Source: Pristionchus mayeri (Eukaryota; Nematoda; Chromadorea; Rhabditida; Neodiplogasteridae). From it: DNA of 64,000 nucleotides. Of this stretch, positions 35,101 through 45,900 are shown piece by piece. A program made the position numbers and the translations under genes. Under the pieces are notes generated by a model. It made no database searches. It had not been told where the DNA came from and saw nothing but the letters and a program-made list of their open reading frames with translations. Positions within the stretch are counted from its first letter, which is position 1. Every line of letters begins with the position of its first letter. The stretch lies in assembly GCA_036245805.1 (NCBI GenBank), contig BTRK01000003.1, positions 43,948,044 through 44,012,043 of the forward strand, in the 5' to 3' direction.

Positions 35101-36333
35101 AGGGATTCCCCAGCAACGATCTGTACGCGCGCGGCGGCATGAACGCCACTCTGCCCTACATGATGCACCCCTCGTTCATGATGCACGGCCACCACGGATA
35201 CAACAGCTACGGTGAGTGTGAGGCACACCACGGGAGTGGGAAACGTCGCCTGTCGAAAATGCGACAGGGTGAGGGTGTTTGGAAACGGCGACCTCCCTAC
35301 TGTAACGATGCCGTATCATACCAACCATTTTGATAATCTAACCTTCGGATGCGTTATTACCATCAGGGCCAAGTAGATACCATAGCCTCCTAGCATTTGC
35401 ATCTCGCGTCTCTCTCACTCACATCTGCATTCCGTTCTCACTTGTCTCATGACTGGTTACGGTATCCCCGCTGGCTATACCCGGTTGTGGGAATCAATAG
35501 TGCGTCAGTATTGCTCCCGCCTTCGTGAAGCGACAAGAGATGAGCCAGAGGGAAATACGTATCACCTACAGTCTGTGGGCTACACAAACAGCACAGATTC
35601 GCACAAAAACTGTAACCTTGCAAGGATCAAAGATCGAAGATTGACCTCTTCTCCTTCCAGCCGCCTTCGACAACCTCTCCACCCAGATGGGCGCTCTCTC
35701 CATGGGCGGAGCCGGGCAGAGAGACGGAGCCGGAGCCGGCAATCAGGTCGCCAACGGTGACTCTGCTGCAGCTGCAGCCACCATGGCTGCCGCCGGGCTC
35801 GCCAACGGCCATCCGATGTACCACCAGAGCTACGGCTACCCCGCCGCCAACCAGTACTACACGGTGAGCGAAGGGCGACGAGTACTAATGGGCGCACGCA
35901 GTTTTAATTTTGACAAGGCGACCTTTACTAATCGTACACCATTGCAGGCCGGCATGGATGGCGGAGCTGTCGCTAGCGGAGCTGGATCGTACGCCGCAGC
36001 TGCCGGCAATCACTACGGTGGCGCAGCAGCGGCCAATGGTGCCTACGGAGGTGAGATAAATGACGGCTCTGGAAAAGCCGGTCACGGTGTTCAGCATATA
36101 ATCGCCGGCTTTCAGCTCACAACGGCGGCGCTGTTGACCACGAGCCGATCGGCACCTTCCAGGCGGCCACCAATGGAGGCGCCAACGGGCGCCCGAAATA
36201 CGTAAGTTCCGGCTTCTGCTATTTGAAGGTTTCCGGAATTCATATATTTGACGGTTCTGGATTTAACGACTCCCCGTTCTAACCCATTTGACGACTCTGG
36301 ACTTACCGGCTCAATTTTCAGGGCAAGCAGTAA
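32181..36333 (+). CDS. sup-26: SUP-26-like RNA-binding protein, two RRMs
   Basis: Thirteen exons: 32181-32288, 33172-33279, 33956-34081, 34186-34323, 34416-34496, 34596-34682, 34764-34867, 34972-35035, 35103-35211, 35661-35863, 35948-36050, 36116-36201 and 36322-36333. They total 1329 nt (442 aa) with consistent phases. RRM1 spans about residues 73-145 (RNP2 LYIRGL at 75-80, RNP1 KGYGFVDF at 114-121). RRM2 spans about 163-250 (RNP2 LYIANL at 168-173, RNP1 RGVGFARM at 206-213). The N-terminus is Gly/Ala/Tyr-rich and the C-terminal 170 residues are Met-, Ala- and Gly-rich and low-complexity, ending GKQ. RRM order and text match the RBMS/MSSP family. In C. elegans SUP-26 represses tra-2 translation through its 3' UTR. 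Exon 8 can start at 34969 or 34972 (a CAGCAG acceptor), adding one residue. Several introns share a common motif (see findings). Exon 2 is supported only by its splice signals and phase. Confidence 0.88.
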
Positions 36334-38411
36334 GCTGGCATCCAGCTTCTACAGGGACGAGCCTCAGTTCCCACATCATCGTCCCTTCCCCTCCTCCCCC
36401 TCTCCTCGCCCCCTCAACCCCTCTCTCATCATCTACTACCTAATCTACTCCATTCTCAATCGCTTCCTAAACGCTCCTAATAATCCCCCTCAGCCCGCTC
36501 CAAATCCCGTTCTATATAGGTGTCGAGTTTTCGTTTTGTTCCCATTGTTGATGCACTCCTTCTTACTCCATTATAATTATTAGCGCACTCGTTTCTCTCT
36601 CTCCCCCTCGAAAACGGGCTCGAATCAAGACCAGAAACGCGTTTCTCCATGCAGCCTACTCCTATTAGGAACCGACCATCGAATACCGTATACCTATTTC
36701 GGCCCACTATTCTATACACACACGAACGCACAGCTACCGTATGCCCGCCTACCGTACTCTGAATTGTTCTGTTTGTTTCGTTTGTTCCTCCAACATTTCG
36801 CTTTTTCCTTCTACACGCGCTCAAGACCATTTCACGCCCCCCTACTCCACTCAGCTAATCAATAATCTTGTTCTAGTTTTCGAGAGTTTATCATATAGTG
36901 AGCTGGCTCCGCCCCCTTTCCTCCATCTTCCTTATTAATCTAACCCCTGTGGAGCTCCAGCCCACTCTAAACAATCATGTAGATGCCGATTTCCTATAAC
37001 CCCCCAAGAGAGACCGAAGACAGTACGGCCCTAGGCTAGCACCACTTACCCAACCGTGATTTGTGTAGACCGAAATTGTTGTTTTGCATCCCTTACTCCT
37101 TCCTAGATACTGTACCTACCCGAACGAACACCAATACTCGATCACCTGTATATATTTTTCTTATTTACCTTTTGCATGCTTTTGTTGTCCTCATTTACCC
37201 CCCTTCTCCCATCTCTACTCGATAATTTATTGTGTACACACGACAGTCCAGCCGCTGCTTGACCCGCTCCATTATCATCATGATCAGCACTCGAAACGCG
37301 CCAGGCCCCCTAGAGACTCGGAGAGTGCGTCTTTATCGCACCGTTGAATTATATCCATATATCGATCAGATCTCACGGAACCTTCCTCGTTTTTGTGTGT
37401 TGTATACTCTCCATACTGTAAGTGTCGTCTACCGTAATCCTACACCAGCTCCCGGTTACCCCGACGACGTTTCCCAATACGTTTCCTACTCTCTCTTTGC
37501 TCCCGCGTGTATCCAATCCGTTTTCGTGCTCAATGCATGTGTTACCTGGCTCGGTGTCACCGAATGGTGCTCACAATATTTACAATAGTAAGTTAAGAAA
37601 GTATGTGAAAACGACACGCACCCTGCACCTAGTCAAAAGTTTGCCCATTTCTCCCCCCAGCGGCTAGTATACCAAGGACTGTGTACAATTTTGTCGTGAC
37701 CACTGTAAATATGTGTTTTTGCCCCCATTTCCTACTCTTCTTATCAGAAGCGATTGAGCCTTCTCCCTATACTCCTCTCCTTCCTCCCCTACCTTCTCCC
37801 ACCCTGTATCAGAGGCCTTTTCTCGTTTTTTACATGTTTCGCTCTGCTTTTGCTCGAATTTTCGTTCGATTACTATACTTCGTGATTTTTTCGCGCTCCC
37901 CACCCCTCGTTGAACTGTAAATACGTGCTTTTACCCCTCTTGAACTGACTCCCGTCCACCTCTCTCTTTACGACCACATCAGTCGTGCCTTGAATTCACT
38001 TGTAGATAGGTACTAATCAGGAATTGCTTCTCCCCCTCCAAACCCCGCCCCTTTCCCTCAGCCCCGCCCCCTCAGTAATTTGCGCGATCAAAAAATAGAA
38101 AATCCGGCGATCACTTACTATTTCACTCTTCTACTCCTGTTATCATGCTCGATAAGCTACGCCCTAATCCTGTTGCTGAGTATCGGCCTGAGCCGACGTA
38201 CTCAATCCACACACATACTCTGTTGTCAGCGACGTGCGCCGCGCACTTTCTGTGCCGAAGCAACGCGCGCGATCGCATTACTCATGCAAGTGTATAGGCA
38301 AGATTATACCCGCGATATCCATCAACGATATCTTGTCTGAGTTATGTCCCCACTCACGAATATTGTCGATTCAAATGATATTGATACGATGAATCGAAAA
38401 GAGGAAATAAA
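36334..38411 (+). other. probable long 3' UTR of the sup-26-like gene
   Basis: No further exon is visible after the TAA. The stretch is C/T-rich. The first well-placed AATAAA in the same direction lies at 38406-38411, giving a possible 3' UTR of about 2.1 kb. An earlier end is possible. Frames here (36477-36830, 37232-37588 and others) have no recognisable domain. Confidence 0.4.
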
Positions 38412-38689
38412 GTGATTTCGCCAAATCTGCTCACGCACACAAGTAATTACAGAGTGATGGCTCATGGGCAAATCTTTAATACGATCGTACACAGATAATT
38501 GTTTTTGTTGTCAATTGGTCTTGAATTATTTTGAACATCGACTTTCACATTACACTTTCCGATTATGAGAATATGGCTTCTCGGAACTTCATAAATTGAG
38601 CAATTGCTTTGCAAGTTGGGTGTTTAACTATTTCGAAATCGCTGTTTTTTCACAATTGTTTTTCTCTTCTCTACTCGTCTCTTTCCCGG

Positions 38690-38825
38690 CGTGACTAGAG
38701 TGCGTCCATTCACTCAAATATATATACGAGATACACATTATGGAGAACATAACAGTCAAGGTCCGGAGTCTATGGGTTACCTGAAGCAACCCCATTGACA
38801 TAAACTTGACCTGGCTGTTTTGCAA
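38690..38825. repeat. CAGCCAGGTCAAG structured repeat, reverse, divergent
   Basis: The GACCTGGCTGTTTTGCA and GTCTATGGGTTACC parts are conserved. The distal hairpin is largely changed (ATATATATACGAGATACAC). Confidence 0.75.
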
Positions 38826-39407
38826 TTTTGGAGATTTTGCAATTTTTCCCCCAGCTAAAACACAACCATTTTTTACTGCGAAAATGTTCTATTTCTGCAT
38901 CACATTGCGAATAAGCGAATCAACTGCTTACGCACTACGGATATCTTCACAAGGAATATGTATTTTATTCTGAGCACTCTTCCGCCATTTAGATTGATGA
39001 GATAGTCTACAGAATGAAGAGAATAATTTTTGAGAATCATTTTATATAGAGATTTCACAGTAGGCAAGATAAACTGTATTTCTGAACTTCTTTGCTCCCT
39101 CTTCAACGTGTGAATCGGGATGCCCGAGGTAGTGATAAATGCATCTCGGGATACCAAAAACAGTTCAACAGTTCGGCGAACATGTGGAAAGCACTGGCAT
39201 ACTTTAGTTAGTGAGAGGAGAATTATCTGCGTCTCTCCTGTTTGCATGATCTCTAAACTTTGATGGTCTCCTCCTTTCTTGAACACCACTTACTGTGTAG
39301 AGTGAGTAGAACAGAGCAAGAGAACATCGCAATAGACACAAGTGATTTCCCTCATCCTTTGCAGTTTCGCGAGCACTCGTAGGACATTGGTCACTTTGGG
39401 AGGATCG

Positions 39408-39490
39408 TCTGACTCTCATCGTTTTGCACGCTCTCTCGTCTCTCTCAGGGCGAGATAGTGTGTGGAAGTGAGAGAGCATTCTTCCATTGT
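39408..39490. repeat. CTCTC-core hairpin
   Basis: GTCTGACTCTCATCG with TTTGCACGCTCTCTCG pairs with CGAGATAGTGTGTGGAAGTG. It is similar to 22975-23070. Confidence 0.6.
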
Positions 39491-39662
39491 GGCCTTTTCA
39501 CACGCACCCATCATTAATTAGGCATGTATAGGTTAAGAGGAGGAAGCGTTTACGCTCGCGTTAAGGAAAATACTAGGAAAGTTTGCTCATCATATACCGG
39601 GTAGATTTCATCCCGAATCAGATGATTTGTGATATCAACTATTTTGGTTTCGAGATCATGAC

Positions 39663-41840
39663 TCACCCGTCTCTTCTCCGGCGCGACTAGAGCGCGCCTT
39701 TTCTCCCTGGTATATCTACGAGAAAGGGAAGAGAGAAAGACAGAACAATCAAGGTCCGGAGTCTATGGGTTACCTACTGAAACCCTCCCATAGACACTCA
39801 CTTGACCTGGCTGTTTTGATGTTTTGGATGTGAACAAAACAGATAGATGTTCAATTGTGAAAAACCTTTTTAATCTACAAAGGGAGGTCTTCTTCTACTC
39901 AAATGCTTCCGATTTGTTGTATGTGCGGCCAAAATCACAGATTTCTTACATGGTACGGAGAAAGTATTGACACGAATGGTCAAGAAGCTGCCTAGAATCG
40001 TTGGTCTTAACATTAACCAATCATTGTTCTTTCATTAGTTTAAAGAAGGGGTAACACGAATGGATGCTGGGGAGTCCCACCACGAAGATATTGCACTCGC
40101 AATGGGAAACTGTAGCCAAATTGCCCCAAGAACGAGGCGAAAAATATGTAGATCAAGTGAAACATAAAGGAACTAGCTACATCCCTGCGCTTTCAATGAA
40201 CTTTGCGCGTATGCAAATAGCCTCAGAGCTGTCTGTGAAACTTCCGATAAAGTGATTCATTATCGGGCTGCCGGCTTCTATTACATACACATAGTGGCTC
40301 ATCGAACTAATTTTTCGTGTTACTCCTTCTTTAATTATTGATACACCGAAGAAGAATTTTAATTTTCTGTGCTCCTCTCAAAGTTGTTACTTCGCTCTTG
40401 ATTCGATAAACGAGTCAACATTGTGCAATCGTCGGTTCTGCCCCGGCGCGACTAGAAAGTGCCCTTTCTCTCTGGTATATCTACGAGAAATGGAAAAGAG
40501 AAAGACAGAACAGTCAAGGTCCGGAGTCTATGGGTTACCTACTGAAACCCTCCCATAGACATACACTTAACCTGGCTGTTTTGATGTTTTGGATGTGAAC
40601 AAAACAGATAGATGTTCAATTGTGAAAAACCTTTTTAATCTACAAAGGGAGGTCTTCTTCTACTCAAATGCTTCCGATTTGTTGTATGTGCGGCCAAAAT
40701 CACAGATTTCTTACATGGTACGGAGAAAGTATTGACACGAATGGTCAAGAAGCTGCCTAGAATCGTTGGTCTTAACATTAACCAATCATTGTTCTTTCAT
40801 TAGTTTAATTATTGATACACCGAAGAAGAATTTTAATCTTATGTGCTCCTCTCAAAGTTGTTACTTCGCTCTTGATTCGATAAACGAGTCAACATTGTGC
40901 AATCGTCGGTTCTGCCCCGGCGCGACTAGAAAGCGCCCTTTCTCTCTGGTATATCTACGAGAAAGGGAAAAGAGAAAGACAGAACAGTCAAGGTCCGGAG
41001 TCTATGGGTTACCTACTGAAACCCTCCCATAGACACTCACTTGACCTGGCTGTTTTGCTATTTTGGATGTGAACTAAACATATAGAAGTTCAATTGTGAA
41101 ACAAATTTTTATTTCTGTCTACAAAGTGAGGTCTTCTTCTACTCAACTGCTTCGAATTTTTTGTATGTGCGGCCAAGTTGCCTGCAAAATCATAGATGTC
41201 TTATATGGGGCGGAGAAAGTATGGAAAAGAATGCCCCAGAAGCTGCCTAGCATAATTAGTTTTAACATTAAAAAATCATAGTTTTTTTATATGTTTAATT
41301 ATTGATACACCGAAGAAGAATTTTAATCTTATGTGCTCCTCTCAAAGTTGTTACTTCGCTCTTGATTCGATAGACGAGACAACATTGTGCAATCGTCGGT
41401 TCTGCCCCGGCGCGACTAGAAAGCGCCCTTTCTCTCTGGTATATCTACGAGAAAGGGAAAAGAGAAAGACAGAACAGTCAAGGTCCGGAGTCTATGGGTT
41501 ACCTACTGAAACCCTCCCATAGACACTCACTTGACCTGGCTGTTTTGCTATTTTGGATGTGAACTAAACATATAGAAGTTCAATTGTGAAACAAATTTTT
41601 ATTTTTGTCTACAAAGTGAGGTCTTCTTCTACTCAACTGCTTCAGATTTTTTGTATGTGCGGCCAAGTTGCCTGCAAAATCATAGATGTCTTATATGGGG
41701 CGGAGAAAGTATGGAAAATAATGCCCCAGAAGCTGCCTAGCTTAATTAGTTTTAACATTAACCAATCATAGTTCTTTTATATGTTTAATTATTGATACAC
41801 CGAAGAAGAAATATAATTTTACGTGCTCCTCTGAAAGATT
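39663..41840. repeat. tandem array of about 485-bp units carrying the CAGCCAGGTCAAG repeat
   Basis: Units start with AATTATTGATACACCGAAGAA at 40331, 40806, 41296 and a partial one at 41788, so the periods are about 475, 490 and 492 bp. A further half unit precedes them at 39663-40039. Each unit holds one CAGCCAGGTCAAG structured element (about 40441-40585, 40916-41058, 41402-41548, plus 39663-39817), all reverse. The last two units are nearly identical. The array grew by tandem duplication. The frames inside it (40766-41032, 41331-41522) are repeat-derived. Confidence 0.9.
40044..40330. mobile_element. 287-bp TTAA-type MITE inserted in the tandem array
   Basis: The ends AGAAGGGGTAACACGAA and TTCGTGTTACTCCTTCT are inverted repeats (one extra G on the left). 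TTAA is duplicated at 40040-40043 and 40331-40334. The neighbouring array units preserve the empty site (GTTTAATTATTG with a single TTAA), which proves insertion. TTAA duplication points to the piggyBac superfamily. The frame at 40064-40255 is a chance product of this element. Confidence 0.92.
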
Positions 41841-42591
41841 TTAGGACGGGACTATCAAGGTGGAATTGTGAATCTAGTAGTATCATTTCTGTTCCTCATA
41901 CAATTCTTGAAACATTTCGCACTAATCAATTTCACACTTTTTTAGTTCAATTTATGTTTCATTACCCTTACGCTCGTGTTTTATTTGTCTGCGCCAACTC
42001 GTTCTATGTTTCAACACGCATAATTTCTAATTCAATAATTCAAGCATTTTCCTATCTCGACGCCCAAGGTGAACCACACGCTAAAAAGATGAATTTTAAT
42101 TGTTTTCTAGCTAGGTGAAGCCGAATGTGAGACAGACTAGATACCCCTGGATGATCCGAGCACTTCATGGGAATGTCACCTTCTGAAAGCAAAATGAAGT
42201 TCGATTATCAAAACTGCCCTGCTCTTCAACACGTCAAGTGCCATTTTGAGTTATCGATTAAGGTTTCCTGATAATTCGCCTTTGGGCAGTCAATGTTTGT
42301 CATTATTATTTATGAAAGACAGTGAAGTTCAGCCATCCACTTCTCCGCCTCGCTCTGATCCGCGTTCACCACAACTGAACATTGCCGAGATTGACAGAAA
42401 AAAAGTCAAGGATAATCGAGAAATTAGCATAAAAGTAAGGAGTATGTAATAGCTCGGCGTAACGCATTGCATTCTTATAATGGAGTTTGCCAAAAGGATG
42501 GACCGGATTACATTGCAAAACCTATATCATTGATTTCAATATGCTGTAGTAATTGGTTCGAATAAAGGACCAAATTCTATTCGGTTGTTAA
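41841..42591. other. intergenic, no gene recognised
   Basis: AT-rich stretch after the tandem array. No exon, RNA gene or repeat could be supported. Confidence 0.45.
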
Positions 42592-42836
42592 AGGAGGACT
42601 AACCTCAAAATTCAATTTTTGAAGCTATCATATGCACTACCTAGAGCTCCACAACGATAAGAAGCTCCGAAATTTTCACATTGATATCTCCATTCTGAAC
42701 AGAGTTCTAGCTAGTTGGCTGGGAGCCAGATCAGGGAAATCTCAGGGAAGGAGGCGAGATAGCACGCGACTTGAAGAGAGTGCGTCACTAGGTGAAACAT
42801 ATTCCAACAGGGCGCGCGTTTGCATTTACTCCTCCT
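42592..42836. mobile_element. TTAA-type MITE, copy 2
   Basis: 245 bp, ends AGGAGGACTAA and TTTACTCCTCCT, flanked by TTAA at 42588-42591 and 42837-42840. It is the better-preserved partner of 1067-1310. It lies only 80 bp beyond the stop codon of B2. Confidence 0.88.
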
Positions 42837-42915
42837 TTAATGCTTTTGAAATAAATTCATTGGTAGTTAGCGTGAGGGAAGATCGACGGATAAAATCATT
42901 AATTTTATTATCAAA

Positions 42916-45900
42916 TTATCCAGTTTCCCTTCCAGTCGCCAGCCCCGAAGACGCGTAGAAAATCTGGAAATGTTAGTTCATAATAGGGAGCCGGGAAATA
43001 GTCTGTATCCGGACAATATTAGGTTACCCGGAATCCGGTGATTAGAAGATTCGTCGGAAAGACCTCGACAAGCATCGCTTCGATCTCGTTTATCGTCCCC
43101 ACAACAGGAACTCTAACGACGAGGAGAGTGGAGGGAAGACCGTGACGGCCACTGAAATAGAGAAAGGACCCTATTATGAGTACGCCTTTAGGATTTTGTA
43201 CGGTAACAGTACTTCGTGGAGGGGTAATTAAAGTGAGAAAAAAGTGGGGGCATATCGTTTCAGCCTCTGAAAACAATAGATCACTCAATACAAAGCTCAA
43301 ATTATGCTTCAGTCAATCAAATGTTCACGATTGGGCGTTGGGCTCTATAAGAGAATATTTTAGTCGATAAATAATATCTTACGGAAGCCCGGGAGCAACA
43401 TGTAGCAGCTGAGGCAGCCCTCGTAATCGCAAACGGGTTGTAAACAGTAACTGCAAAAAAACACTTGACCAGATTGTTTTGTACATTTTGTTTGCATTAT
43501 CTTAAATCTCATTCTGGTATTTAACATTATCACGGATCTCCTGTAAATTGCAAAATTATATGGGTTGCCTAATCGTAATGAAAAAAATCGGAACGCGATT
43601 CAATTTCCTATCCACTCTTCTCATGATCGATTATTGATATTTTTTGAGCGGAAATCGATCGAAATCTTTCAAAAACACGTACACTATCGCTGATTCGCTG
43701 CATCAGCTCAACTATTGGTTGGGAGGTAAGCTTGAAGTCTGCAATGATCTCTTTTACGCATACAATATTTAGGATAAAAATATTCTTGAATCGATGTCGT
43801 ACCTTTCCTCCAGCTTAATCTCCCCTCAAAGTGGATCAGAGGATCGACCAATTGTTTATCATCGACTTGAACTGTAGCTGATGGAGGCAGTAGGAGGATC
43901 GGAACGAAGGCTGCGTATTTTTTTATATTGATAGAAATGTGCGGAATTCGTCAGAATTTAAGCCTATTCTTTAGAATTTCCAATAAATTCTTGAGAAATT
44001 CCGAGTTGCCATTTCTATGCTGTTTCCCTTTTCTCCTCTTTTCCTTCTCTGGTATTTTCTGTTCGTATCTGCCCCGGCGCGACTAGAGTGCGCCCTTTCT
44101 CTCTAGTATATCTACGAGAAGGGGAAGAGAGGCAGACAGAACAGCCAAGGTCCGGAGTCTGTGGGTTATCAGTCCAAATATCACCCATAAGCACTAACTT
44201 GACCTGGCTGTTTTGCACATTTTCAGTTGTTCATACATTATCAAATTGTAATTTCGTCTGATTTTTGTGCATCTGTTTCGAGGAATTTCTTACATAGTTG
44301 GCCCACACCTCCTCCTTTAGTCTTTGCCGCATTCATTTCTAGGTTTATCTCGCTGACATTTTTGCAAGGTAATCTATTTGCAATGAGGAAGAGGATGGGA
44401 AATGACAGCCGCGATTTGAGGCTCGTTGTCCCGATTCTCTCGTGAGAGGCTTGATATGTTAATTAGTTAATTAAATGTAATTAATTAATTAATTAAATGT
44501 AATAATATTTCTTGAGAATGACGTCACGAGGTCGCGCGTGTGAGGGGTGCATCGACACAGGATGAAAATAACCGCACCATTCCCACGTTGTTCGTCAATT
44601 TCACAATTCTTCTTTTTTTACTACAATAATCTGACATTTTTACTCGAATTTGTCATAATTCTGGAATATTTTCAGCAGCCGTTTTTTTTTTTTCCAGCCA
44701 GTCGTTACATGTTTTTCGAACAGTTTTTAACCAGTTAGAGTTGACGGAACTTAGGCTAATCACTGTTTAACCAGTTGCCTGGAAGGAACCAGAGGTACTA
44801 GATGAAGATCATAGTACAGTGAGAGAGCGTAAAAACTAGTAGTGCCCACTAACTTCCCTCCACTTAGCTCGACGGCAACTAACAATTGAAAAGCTTAAGA
44901 GTTCTAACACTATAAAAACAATTTCTAATTCAAAAACGTTTCAGTGCTTGCTCCCAAGGTCAGCGCATTTTCTGCTGCAAGGATTCCGCCTTTAAGACCT
45001 TCCATCTGGTCGATTCCTTCATCCGAACGGAGTTGAACTACCTCTTTCCGGTAAAGTTCCATTCTATTTTGTATCATCTTTCATGATTATGATGTAGGCT
45101 AAGTTATGCCATGTTCACATATTTTTGAATATAGCTAGAGAAAGGATGCCTCTTGTCGATGAATCGGTATAAACGTTTCCCTGTAGGATCTCTGCGGGAT
45201 GACTACTGAGAAAGTCATTAATTCGTTGGGATCACAGTGGAACTTCCCAGTTACCTTGGAGGGATCCCACTGAGAACTTTCTATAAAAGTAGAAAGTGCG
45301 AAGGTTGACGAGGCTGAGACCCCAAACTCTTGCTTGCAACTTGAGTGTGTTTTCCAAGCCTAAGTGATGGGAAACAAGGTGATATTAGACTTTAACATGT
45401 TTCATAATTTATAAGACAATCCGGTCGGATGAATGCTTATTATTAGGTTAATAGCCAAATGAGATTAAAACATGAAATAATGGCTACCTGAATTTCAAAC
45501 TTTTCTTTTCAGCTTCTCCTCCGCAAGCGAGTAACGAATCAATACGAGGGGCAAATGATCAAGTTGGTCTTTGCTCCTGGAGCTACTCGACCTAGGCCAA
45601 CGACAGCGACGACCTCTGAAGCAACGATGACGGAGAATCAGAAGGCGGCGGATGGAGAGAAACCCTTGGAGGAGAAGGAGGGGGAAGAGAAGAAGGAAGA
45701 AGAGGGAAGTGAGACTGAAGGAGGAACACATAAGAGGAACACGTCAGAATTTAAGCCTATTCTTTAGAATTTCCAATAAATTCTTGAGAAATTCCGAGTT
45801 GCCATTTCTATGCTGTTTCCCTTTTCTCCTCTTTTCCTTCTCTGGTATTTTCTGTTCGTATCTGCCCCGGCGCGACTAGAGTGCGCCCTTTCTCTCTAGT

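Larger units (their letters stand above)
38412..39662. other. intergenic, no gene recognised
   Basis: This stretch contains one CAGCCAGGTCAAG repeat (38690-38825, reverse) and one CTCTC hairpin (39408-39490). Frames at 38900-39479 on the minus strand overlap the hairpin and show no domain. Confidence 0.45.

Noticed and set aside
40766..41522. Repeated frames ending YLREREKRKTEQS
   Set aside because: They are translations of the CAGCCAGGTCAAG repeat in the tandem array.
42592..42836. CRISPR-like direct repeats
   Set aside because: Repeats in the window are dispersed, inverted or long-period tandem; there is no regular repeat-spacer pattern and the genome is eukaryotic.
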